DNA of 6,544 nt from Christensenella sp. UBA4247. GTDB taxonomy: Bacteria > Bacillota > Clostridia > Christensenellales > CAG-1252. The stretch covers positions 1 to 6,544 of the forward strand of contig DGWX01000031.1 in the NCBI GenBank assembly GCA_002395405.1, given 5' to 3'. The position numbers and the translations under genes are program-made. A model generated the notes under the pieces. The model was given only the letters and a program-made list of their open reading frames with translations. It made no database searches and was not told the DNA's origin. Shown piece after piece: positions 1 through 4,973 of this stretch (its first letter is position 1; each line of letters opens with the position of its first letter).

Positions 1-728
1 AAAAGAACTTGGTTCAAAACGCTCCCGAGCACGTAGCGATAGCCGGGGGTCGATACCGCCTTTTCCACCGCTTCGGAGATCGCGCAACCGAGGCTGCCCG
101 TCGTTCCGGGGAATTCGGAGAGGATCTTTTTTCCGATCTCCGTTTCCATCGAGGGGGAAGGGGTAACCGACGCGCCGTAAGTACGCATGACTTCGCGACG
201 GAAGGGTTTTTGCTCGTAAGAACATTTGACCATATAGACTTTGCAGTCGATCCCGAGATAAGCGCACGCCATGGAAAGGGCGGTCCCCCATTGCCCGGCG
301 CCGGTCTCGGTCGTAACGCCCTTCAAACCTTGTTTTTTCGCGTAATACGCTTGCGCGATCGCCGAGTTCAGCTTATGGCTGCCGCTCGTGTTGTTCCCTT
401 CGAACTTATAATAGATCTTTGCGGGCGTACCGAGCTTCTTTTCAAGGCAGTAAGCGCGAACGAGAGGCGAGGGACGATACATCTTATAAAAGTTGCGGAT
501 CTCCTCGGGGATCTCGATGTACGCCGTATCGTTATCGAGTTCTTGCTCCACGAGTTCTTCGCAAAACACGGGGGTAAGATCGGCCTTGGTAACGGGTTTC
601 ATCGTTGCGGGATTTACGAGGGGGTCGGGCTTTTCTTTCATATCCGCGCGTACGTTATACCAGCATTTCGGCATCTCGGATTCTTCGAGATAGATTTTAT
701 ACGGGATAACTTTTTCTTCTTTGCTCAT
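1..728 (-). CDS. trpB: Tryptophan synthase beta chain, TrpB2 type (partial, 3' end beyond window)
   Basis: PLP-dependent cytoplasmic enzyme that condenses indole with L-serine to give L-tryptophan. The first 242 residues are present; the C-terminal part (TrpB2 proteins are roughly 430-460 residues) lies past the left edge. Visible motifs are RPSPLVRA (about 85-92), the PLP-lysine loop TSGSHKLNSA with Lys119, TTETGAGQWGTA (139-150) carrying the catalytic-type Glu141, SYEQKPFRR (170-178) and GSLGCAISEA (211-220). The long N-terminal extension before the PLP loop, the GQWG instead of GQHG, and the SYEQKP block mark the TrpB2 subfamily rather than the TrpA-partnered TrpB1. Start chosen at the ATG (726-728), with AGGAGG (734-739) five bases upstream. 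It follows a Trp T-box, so tryptophan starvation should switch it on. No trpA is visible; whether the cell uses it for synthesis or indole salvage cannot be told here. Confidence 0.95.
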   Translation of the reverse strand, partial: MSKEEKVIPYKIYLEESEMPKCWYNVRADMKEKPDPLVNPATMKPVTKADLTPVFCEELVEQELDNDTAYIEIPEEIRNFYKMYRPSPLVRAYCLEKKLGTPAKIYYKFEGNNTSGSHKLNSAIAQAYYAKKQGLKGVTTETGAGQWGTALSMACAYLGIDCKVYMVKCSYEQKPFRREVMRTYGASVTPSPSMETEIGKKILSEFPGTTGSLGCAISEAVEKAVSTPGYRYVLGSVLNQVL

Positions 729-733
729 ATTTT

Positions 734-739
734 CCTCCT
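734..739 (-). promoter_or_regulatory. Shine-Dalgarno site of trpB
   Basis: A perfect AGGAGG on the minus strand, five bases before the ATG, fixes the trpB start. A small inverted repeat (CCGC/GCGG, 744-756) lies just upstream of it and might mildly affect access; that effect is only a guess. Confidence 0.9.
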
Positions 740-813
740 TTTTCCGCGTTTTGCGGTTATTATTTGCGCGTCAGCGCATTTTTCCGAAAGGATCATCGCC
801 GAGGGAAGGGAAT

Positions 814-851
814 AAAAAAACCTGCCCCAAGCATATTTATGCCGGGACAGG
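814..851 (-). terminator. Rho-independent terminator of the T-box leader
   Basis: On the minus strand, CCTGTCCCG-GCAT (851-839) folds onto ATGC-TT-GGGGCAGG (834-821) with a four-base loop, followed by seven T (820-814). Its left arm CCTGTCCC is the same segment that completes the T-box antiterminator, so the two structures exclude each other. Uncharged tRNA-Trp would favour readthrough into trpB. Confidence 0.93.
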
Positions 852-1085
852 ATCTATTTTTCCTGCGGTGCCACCCTGCTTGACGCTTTCGCGCCCACTT
901 TTTTCGCGCACTATCATACGCTCGACGTTCGTAACGGAGAATCGCGCTCCGGCTTGCATACTCGGGGATCTCCCTTTCCGCTTCGCCCTCGGAAGCCCAT
1001 TCGGACGAGTTTTCCTTGCCGCGATTTCACCATCCGCCGCTCTCTATAAAGGAATTGACTTGCCTACTCTTCTTCCTCTTCGGTT
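814..1085 (-). promoter_or_regulatory. T-box riboswitch leader, tryptophan-specific (UGG specifier)
   Basis: A tRNA-sensing transcription attenuator read on the minus strand. Stem I is recognisable: GGAAG (1076-1072) pairs with CTTCC (995-991), enclosing the specifier loop with AGTA (1068-1065) on one side and GAA-TGG on the other. Higher up, TTCCTT (1054-1049) pairs with AAGGAA (1017-1012), topped by an AGAGAGCGGCGGATGGTGA-type distal loop typical of T-boxes. The specifier codon directly after GAA is UGG (999-997), meaning tryptophan, which agrees with the downstream gene. A middle hairpin CGGAG/CTCCG (951-935) and a GAAA-capped stem GGCGC/GCGTC (895-882) precede the T-box element AGGGTGGCACCGCAGG (877-862). 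In the antiterminator, GCAGG pairs with CCTGT and GGG with CCC, leaving the UGGCACC bulge whose UGGC pairs with the NCCA end of uncharged tRNA. The CCTGTCCC strand is shared with the terminator, giving the usual two-state switch. Confidence 0.95.
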
Positions 1086-1091
1086 TTCTTC

Positions 1092-1121
1092 ATTGTAGCA
1101 CCGCGAAAAAAAAGCTGTCAA
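1092..1121 (-). promoter_or_regulatory. Sigma-A promoter of the T-box/trpB unit
   Basis: Minus-strand TTGACA (1121-1116), 18-base spacer containing eight T, then TACAAT (1097-1092), preceded by an AT-only run that may act as an UP element. Predicted start about 1085, a few bases before T-box Stem I, giving a leader of about 357 nt before trpB. Confidence 0.88.
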
Positions 1122-1182
1122 ATATTTTTACAAAAATGTTTCGATTTGTTTTTTCATAAAAAAAACGGAAAGGATCGTCGGG

Positions 1183-2211
1183 TTATTTGCAAAACTTTTT
1201 ATAGAAGGAAAAGGCGGAAGGTAGGGCGTACTTTTCTTCCAGCTCGGCGGGGGAAGCGAAAAAGAGAGTAGGATCGTTCGGCGGAGAGGATAGAGATACG
1301 GCGAAGGCTTTCATTTCCCATATAACGTGCGTAAATACGTGCGTATGCGCGGGCAGTTCGCGCGCTTCCCCGCCGAATCGGGCGGAAACTTCGCTTGCCG
1401 ATAAAAACCCGCTTACGTTCGGAAATTGATACATTTTCGCAAGAAGCCCCGAGTCGGGTCTGCGAGTTAGGGCAACGGAGCCGTTTAAGAGCAAAAGGAA
1501 AACGGTCATTTCCGCTTTCTTCTTTTCTTTTTTGGCGGTTTTTACCGGGAAAAGAGACTGCGTTCCGTGTTCGTTTGCGCCGCAGAACGCGCGAACGGGG
1601 CAAGACGCGCAGCGGCAAGCTTCCTCCGGAAGGCAAACGAGCGCGCCGAGCTCGAAAAGGGCTTGGGTAAAATCGGAGGTTTCGCCTTCCTTCATAAAGG
1701 GGCGAATGTCGTCCGCGATTTTTTTGCGGAAAGAGACGTTCAGAATATCCGTCGGATCTTCCGTCAGGCGGGAGATCACGCGAAGGACGTTTCCGTCCAC
1801 CGCCGGTTCTCTTTTTCCGAACGCGATGGAGAGGATCGCGCCCACCGTGTACTCGCCTATGCCGGGGAGACGCAAGAGGGCTTCTTTATCGCAGGGAAGT
1901 TCTCCGCCGAATTCGCTTGCGATGATTTTCGCGGCGGCGTGCAAATTGCGCGCGCGGCTGTAATAACCGAGTCCTTCCCACGCTTTCAAAACGTCTTCTT
2001 CCGAAGCGGAAGACAAAGAGAGCGCGGAAGGAAAGCGCTTTGTCCAGCGTTCGAAATAGGGGATCGCCGCGCTGACGCGCGTTTGTTGCAGCATTATTTC
2101 CGAGATCCAGGTTCGATAAGGGGAAACGACTCTCCGCCAAGGGAGATCGCGTTTGTTTTCCCGATACCAGGAGAGGAGCGTATCGAATAATTCTTGGGAA
2201 AGCGTTTTCAT
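1183..2211 (-). CDS. mutY: Adenine DNA glycosylase MutY
   Basis: Base-excision repair enzyme that removes adenine mispaired with 8-oxoguanine. At 342 residues it matches the family (E. coli MutY is 350). Domains in order: the N-terminal RDLPWR lead-in (21-26), SEIMLQQTRV (37-46) with catalytic Glu38, helix-hairpin-helix LPGIGEYT (115-122), and VDGNV (138-142) with catalytic Asp139. An iron-sulfur loop follows, with Cys at 193, 199, 201, 204 and 210. The C-terminal NUDIX-like 8-oxoG recognition domain (about 233-342) shows TRRPDSGLLAKMYQFP and HVFTHVIW. The iron-sulfur loop is odd: 201, 204 and 210 keep the canonical C-x2-C-x5-C, but the first Cys sits x7 rather than x6 away, with an extra Cys199. 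The lesion-probing FSH triad reads FTH (293-295). The start ATG has no good Shine-Dalgarno, but no alternative in-frame start lies nearby. It has its own promoter at 2283-2311. No GC hairpin follows the stop, only a T8 run near 1160. Confidence 0.96.
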   Translation of the reverse strand: MKTLSQELFDTLLSWYRENKRDLPWRRVVSPYRTWISEIMLQQTRVSAAIPYFERWTKRFPSALSLSSASEEDVLKAWEGLGYYSRARNLHAAAKIIASEFGGELPCDKEALLRLPGIGEYTVGAILSIAFGKREPAVDGNVLRVISRLTEDPTDILNVSFRKKIADDIRPFMKEGETSDFTQALFELGALVCLPEEACRCASCPVRAFCGANEHGTQSLFPVKTAKKEKKKAEMTVFLLLLNGSVALTRRPDSGLLAKMYQFPNVSGFLSASEVSARFGGEARELPAHTHVFTHVIWEMKAFAVSLSSPPNDPTLFFASPAELEEKYALPSAFSFYKKFCK

Positions 2212-2282
2212 AAGAGTGCGGTCGGTATAAGTTTTTTGTTACTCACTGCGTAAGCGGCGGTTTTCGCGCTTATCTCGATTTC

Positions 2283-2311
2283 ATTCTATCCTTTTTATAA
2301 AAAAGCGTCAA
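2283..2311 (-). promoter_or_regulatory. Sigma-A promoter of mutY
   Basis: Minus-strand TTGACG (2311-2306), 17-base spacer, TAGAAT (2288-2283), predicted start near 2276 and a leader of about 65 nt. It begins six bases after the phosphorylase stop codon. The leader can form AAGCG/CGCTT around CGAAAACCGC. The spacer holds the T-run of a possible phosphorylase terminator. Confidence 0.75.
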
Positions 2312-2347
2312 GTTATCTTAAACGGAGGGCGGATCCGCTTTTAGGAT
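2300..2347 (-). terminator. Possible weak terminator of the phosphorylase gene overlapping the mutY promoter
   Basis: On the minus strand, TAAAAGCG (near 2344-2337, inside the last codons) can pair with CGCTTTT (2307-2301), which runs into a T6 tract. A perfect 10-base palindrome GCGGATCCGC (2338-2329) lies at the foot of the enclosed segment and competes with the outer stem. The loop is long (about 30 nt), so this is a weak call. The same T-run forms the spacer of the mutY promoter. Confidence 0.35.
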
Positions 2348-3601
2348 CTCGTAAAATAGGGGAAGGGGGTTGCAAACGGCGTCTTGCAGAACAATGCAGG
2401 AAGAAAGGCGCGCGAGAAAAGAGGGGGAAGCGGGTGTTTCTCCGCAAAAACGCGCAAGGACGTCTCCTTTTTCCACCGCGTCTCCGATCTTTTTCGGGAA
2501 ATAGATCCCGTATCCGCCGAGAGACTCGAATTCTCGAGCGAGATTGCCGAGAGAAACGCAGTCGATCTTTTTTACATAACCGCTTCTGTCGGCGCAAATC
2601 GTTCCCGCGTTTGCAAAAAACAGCCGGTCGCGCTCTTCTTTCGAAAAGAGAGTCAAATCGCCTCCTTCCGCTGAAATTATCTCCATAAGTTTCGCTTTTG
2701 CGGCGCCGCTCTCAAGAAGGCGTTTCGCTTCCGCCGCGGCTTCCGCGAATCGAACGTTTTTCGCAAGGGAGATTAGCTCGGAAGAAAGAAGCAGCGAGAG
2801 CTCGGATAAGCGGCTTTCTTTCCCGGAAAGCGCCTCGATCGCGTCCGAAACTTCCAGAGCGCCGCCGATCGCGTTTCCGAGCGGTTCGTCCATATCGCTG
2901 ATGACCGCAGCTGCCTTTTTGCCGTGAGAAGAAAGAAGGTTGAGCATAAGGCGGGCAAGCGCCACGCTCTCTTTTAGGCTTTCCATAAAGGCGCCGTTGC
3001 CCGTCTTGACGTCTAAAACAAATACGTCCGCGCCGCTTGCGAGTTTCTTGGAAACGATGGAAGAGGCGATCAGCGGCAGGCTTTTGACCGTTCCCGTTTC
3101 GTCGCGCAGTTTGTAAAGCGCTTTGTCCGCGGGAACGAGTTCTTCGGATTGCGCGATGATCGCCGCGCCCGTTTTATCCACAACGCGCTCCGCGCTCTCT
3201 ATCGGCATTTCGGGGTTCAGCCCTTTGAATTTTTCGAGTTTATCGATCGTTCCGCCCGTATGTCCGAGTTTTCTTCCGCTCATTTTCAGGAAGGGGACGC
3301 CCGCCGCGGCAACGATCGGGGCAACGAGTAGCGTCGTTGAGTCCGCGAGGCCGCCCGTGGAATGTTTGTCCGCGTAAGGGAGAGAGCGTTTCTTAAAGCA
3401 AAGCGTTTTCCCCGATTCGAGCATAACTTCGGTTAATGCGATCGCGTCTTTCTCCGAAAGAGAATAGGTACATACGGCGCGGAGAAAATCCGTTTCCTCC
3501 TCTCGCGTAACCTTTCCGGAGAGATAGCCGCCTACGATCTTTTGCAGCGCCTCTTTTCCGAGTTCTTCTCCTTTTTGCATTTTCAGAATATAGTTCCGCA
3601 T
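2318..3601 (-). CDS. pdp: Pyrimidine-nucleoside phosphorylase (thymidine/uridine phosphorylase family)
   Basis: Cytoplasmic salvage enzyme that splits thymidine, deoxyuridine or uridine with phosphate to the base and (deoxy)ribose-1-phosphate. At 427 residues it fits the 430-440 of the family. The N-terminal helical domain is followed by the phosphate loop KHSTGG (79-84), the signature segment SGRKLGHTGGTID (108-120), LRDETGTV (165-172) and IASSIVSKK (178-186). By alignment with E. coli DeoA, Lys79, Ser81, Ser108 and Thr118 (phosphate) and Arg166, Ser181 and Lys185 (base) are kept. The C-terminal domain ends with KIGDAVEKGDVLA (371-383). Unusual points: the usual GVGD after the phosphate loop is GLAD (84-87), and the SGRGL of the family signature is SGRKL (Lys111). 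The specificity class (pdp versus deoA) is inferred from overall similarity to Bacillus-type enzymes. Start at the ATG preceded by GAGGTAGT. Own promoter with a very short leader; divergent from the DUF975 gene. Confidence 0.94.
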   Translation of the reverse strand: MRNYILKMQKGEELGKEALQKIVGGYLSGKVTREEETDFLRAVCTYSLSEKDAIALTEVMLESGKTLCFKKRSLPYADKHSTGGLADSTTLLVAPIVAAAGVPFLKMSGRKLGHTGGTIDKLEKFKGLNPEMPIESAERVVDKTGAAIIAQSEELVPADKALYKLRDETGTVKSLPLIASSIVSKKLASGADVFVLDVKTGNGAFMESLKESVALARLMLNLLSSHGKKAAAVISDMDEPLGNAIGGALEVSDAIEALSGKESRLSELSLLLSSELISLAKNVRFAEAAAEAKRLLESGAAKAKLMEIISAEGGDLTLFSKEERDRLFFANAGTICADRSGYVKKIDCVSLGNLAREFESLGGYGIYFPKKIGDAVEKGDVLARFCGETPASPSFLARLSSCIVLQDAVCNPLPLFYEILKADPPSV

Positions 3602-3619
3602 ATACTACCTCGCGCTATT

Positions 3620-3648
3620 ATTGTAACACGCGCCGCTTTTCTTTTCAA
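3620..3648 (-). promoter_or_regulatory. Sigma-A promoter of the pyrimidine-nucleoside phosphorylase gene
   Basis: Minus-strand TTGAAA (3648-3643), 17-base spacer, TACAAT (3625-3620). Predicted start near 3613, only about a dozen bases before the ATG, leaving just enough room for the GAGG Shine-Dalgarno. Confidence 0.8.
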
Positions 3649-3660
3649 GACTTGCCTCGC

Positions 3661-3689
3661 TTGACATTGCGCGCGAATCGATATACAAT
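3661..3689 (+). promoter_or_regulatory. Sigma-A promoter of the DUF975 gene
   Basis: A consensus TTGACA (3661-3666), 17-base spacer, TACAAT (3684-3689), with predicted start near 3696. Its -35 box lies only 12 bases from the -35 box of the divergent phosphorylase promoter, so the two polymerases face away from a shared core. Confidence 0.88.
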
Positions 3690-3735
3690 ATGTTCCGACA
3701 AAAGAAAAAATATGCGCGGACAAGGGGCTGCCGCG

Positions 3736-3759
3736 CTCTCTTTAAGGAGAGAAAGGAGG
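3736..3759 (+). promoter_or_regulatory. Shine-Dalgarno of the DUF975 gene with adjacent hairpin
   Basis: AGGAGG (3754-3759) sits four bases before the ATG at 3764 and settles the start. Immediately upstream, CTCTCT (3736-3741) can pair with GGAGAG (3746-3751) around TTAA. The hairpin leaves the Shine-Dalgarno free and could act as a 5' stabiliser; that role is a guess. Confidence 0.75.
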
Positions 3760-3763
3760 AAGT

Positions 3764-4489
3764 ATGGTAGAGAATTATAAGATCAGAGAGCGCGCTCGCG
3801 ATACGTTAGAGCATCGCTTGTTCGGAAACGTATGGATCATGTTGATCCTCGCAACCCTTGTTTACAGCTTGATCGTAGGTTTCCCCGACACGGTCGCAAG
3901 CTATTTCCCGAAGGTTTCGATCGCCCTGACCGCCAGCCTCGGCGTAATCTTTTTCGTCGCGTCCGTACTCTTAACGGGTCCGATGAATTACGGTTTGGAT
4001 CGTATGTTTATCAAAACGGCGAAAGGAAACAAAAAAATCGATTTCGCCGATCTGTTTTCAGGGTTCAACGAGGATTTCGGAAACGCCGTTCTTCTCGGCT
4101 TGATGAAAACCGTGTTCGTCTTTTTGTGGTCGCTTCTTTTGGTTATCCCCGGTATCGTTAAATCGTACGCTTATTCGATGGCGAGCTATATCCAGCAGGA
4201 ATCGGAAGACAAAAATTGGAGAAGCTGTTTGGATCGTTCGTCCGATATGATGAACGGCTACAAAGGTAAGCTCTTCCTTTTGGATCTCAGCTTTATCGGC
4301 TGGTATATCGTGGGCGCGTTGTGCCTCGGGATCGGGCTTCTCTGGGTCGGCGTGTATCACTCGATGGCGAGAGCGCATTTTTACGAGGAATTGAAAGCCG
4401 CGAGGGGGGAAGGCGAAGGCTCGGAAGATAAAGAAGCGAGCGCGGAACCCGTTTTCGAAGAGGAAAAAACTTCGGAAGAAGAGAAATAA
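3764..4489 (+). CDS. DUF975 family integral membrane protein
   Basis: A 241-residue membrane protein of unknown function recognised as DUF975. Family hallmarks are the N-terminal charged helix with RERARDTL (8-15), VIPGIVKSYAYSM (127-139), SSDMMNGYKGKLFLLDLSFIGW (split 159-168 and 169-180), GIGLLWVGVYHSMARAHFYEEL near the C-terminus, and Gly/Pro breaks between membrane spans. Hydrophobic segments lie at about 22-40, 51-72, 108-132 and 169-199 (the last may be two spans). There is no cleavable signal peptide. The last 30 or so residues (about 212-241) form a hydrophilic, strongly acidic, low-complexity tail rich in Glu and Ser, presumably cytoplasmic. Expressed alone from the promoter at 3661-3689 and followed by tandem terminators. 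The family is widespread in Bacillota, but its role is not established, and the neighbours here give no clue. Family call firm, function unknown. Confidence 0.9.
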   Translation: MVENYKIRERARDTLEHRLFGNVWIMLILATLVYSLIVGFPDTVASYFPKVSIALTASLGVIFFVASVLLTGPMNYGLDRMFIKTAKGNKKIDFADLFSGFNEDFGNAVLLGLMKTVFVFLWSLLLVIPGIVKSYAYSMASYIQQESEDKNWRSCLDRSSDMMNGYKGKLFLLDLSFIGWYIVGALCLGIGLLWVGVYHSMARAHFYEELKAARGEGEGSEDKEASAEPVFEEEKTSEEEK

Positions 4490-4500
4490 AGAATAAGAAG

Positions 4501-4546
4501 GCGCCCCGCGCTGTTCTAGCGGACGGCGCGAGGCTTCCTCGTTTTT
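4501..4546 (+). terminator. Intrinsic terminator 1 after the DUF975 gene
   Basis: Two adjoining hairpins: GCGCC-CCGC (4501-4509) with GCGG-AC-GGCGC (4519-4529), then the compact CGAGG-CTT-CCTCG (4529-4541) running straight into five T (4542-4546). They share base C4529, so they may compete rather than stack. It begins 11 bases after the stop codon. Confidence 0.8.
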
Positions 4547-4556
4547 ATAAAGAAGC

Positions 4557-4590
4557 AAGTTCGGATTGGTCCGAACTTTTTCTTTTTTTT
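4557..4590 (+). terminator. Intrinsic terminator 2 (tandem) before the microprotein gene
   Basis: A perfect nine-base stem AAGTTCGGA/TCCGAACTT with a TTGG loop (4557-4578), followed by TTT, C and eight T (to 4590). It stands ten bases after terminator 1, so the DUF975 transcript faces two stops in a row. Confidence 0.88.
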
Positions 4591-4641
4591 GCGGAAGCGA
4601 TTTCTCCGAATAGTTTTTATCGTAGCGCACAAGATAAAAGC

Positions 4642-4647
4642 AGGAGG
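4642..4647 (+). promoter_or_regulatory. Shine-Dalgarno of the 35-residue protein gene
   Basis: A perfect AGGAGG, seven bases before the ATG at 4655, is strong support that this short frame is translated. I found no convincing promoter between terminator 2 and this site; the best -10-like string, GATAAA (4633-4638), is too close and lacks a -35. Confidence 0.85.
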
Positions 4648-4654
4648 TAGTGAA

Positions 4655-4762
4655 ATGAAACAGTCGAATTGTAAAAACTGCGGCAGCACCAAAGTCGTTA
4701 AGAAATCGACGTCCGTCAAGAAGGGCGCGTCCGATTGCTCGAACTGCGGCAGCAGCAAGTAA
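4655..4762 (+). CDS. 35-residue double CxxCG zinc-knuckle microprotein (unknown function)
   Basis: Not a protein I recognise by name. The frame runs from ATG to TAA with a perfect AGGAGG seven bases upstream. It encodes 35 residues with two CxxCG knuckles, CKNCGS (6-11) and CSNCGS (28-33), separated by a Lys/Ser/Val-rich linker. The two ends are near-repeats, NCKNCGSTK and DCSNCGSSK, and share an identical 13-base DNA stretch (4676-4688 and 4742-4754). Four cysteines in two CxxC pairs are the classic ligand set of a zinc ribbon, so one bound Zn is likely. About eight lysines make it basic, compatible with contact to nucleic acid or a ribosome, but that is inference. It is boxed between tandem terminators upstream and a terminator downstream, so it is probably transcribed alone. 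Alternatives: a remnant of a larger zinc-ribbon protein, or a leader-type peptide. Translation is well supported; function is open. Confidence 0.75.
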   Translation: MKQSNCKNCGSTKVVKKSTSVKKGASDCSNCGSSK

Positions 4763-4785
4763 AGAAAGTAAGTACCACTAACCGA

Positions 4786-4809
4786 GCCGCTCGCGTTTTC
4801 GCGGGCGGC
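4786..4809 (+). repeat. GC-rich hairpin downstream of the microprotein gene
   Basis: An inverted repeat GCCGCTCGCG/CGCGGGCGGC forms a ten-base stem (one G-U pair) with a TTTT loop, 23 bases after the stop codon. No T-run follows, so it is not an intrinsic terminator by itself. It may protect the 3' end or pause polymerase before the terminator just downstream. Confidence 0.7.
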
Positions 4810-4816
4810 GCAACCG

Positions 4817-4855
4817 AAAAAGCGGCGAGGTCGAAAGATCTCGTCTCTTTTTTTT
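4817..4855 (+). terminator. Intrinsic terminator after the microprotein gene
   Basis: CGAGGTC-GAAA-GATCTCG (4826-4843) is a seven-base stem with a GNRA-type loop. It extends outward through G-U, G-C and G-C pairs (with one mismatch) to AAAAA/TTTTT, then the T-run reaches 4855. The A-run on the left side could let it work in both directions, though the next gene runs the same way. Confidence 0.85.
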
Positions 4856-4912
4856 AAGAGCAAGGGCGCTGCCTTATTTTGCTTTCGCGACCGCCTCCGT
4901 GCTCGCTTTTGC

Positions 4913-4942
4913 TTGATATTCGCGGCGGCGGCGCGTTATAAT
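4913..4942 (+). promoter_or_regulatory. Sigma-A promoter of the ACT-domain/UPF0210 operon
   Basis: TTGATA (4913-4918), 18-base GC-rich spacer, consensus TATAAT (4937-4942), predicted start about 4949. The leader is only about 25 bases and contains GAGG (4957-4960) and GGGGG (4965-4969) ahead of the ATG. Confidence 0.82.
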
Positions 4943-4973
4943 AAAAAAAAGAATACGAGGAATCGGGGGCAAT

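Noticed and set aside
9..815. A 268-codon plus-strand open frame across the trpB region
   Set aside because: It is antisense to trpB2, which carries unmistakable PLP-enzyme motifs; the plus frame gives Arg/His/Phe-rich sequence with no domain and no Shine-Dalgarno.
721..1098. A 125-codon plus-strand frame over the T-box leader
   Set aside because: It covers the antisense of a structured regulatory RNA and has no plausible start signal or recognisable protein motif.
1122..1182. An intrinsic terminator for mutY
   Set aside because: There is a T8 run and some A/T-only inverted repeats, but no GC-containing stem before it, so I did not call one.
1567..2190. A 207-codon plus-strand frame opposite mutY
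   Set aside because: Shadow of mutY; composition follows the complementary strand and no motif is seen.
4058..4630. A 190-codon minus-strand frame across DUF975 and the terminators
   Set aside because: It runs through two terminator hairpins and is antisense to a well-supported membrane protein gene.
4786..4855. A CRISPR or repeat array in the hairpin-rich spacer
   Set aside because: The elements are single inverted repeats with different sequences and one T-run; there are no regularly spaced direct repeats.
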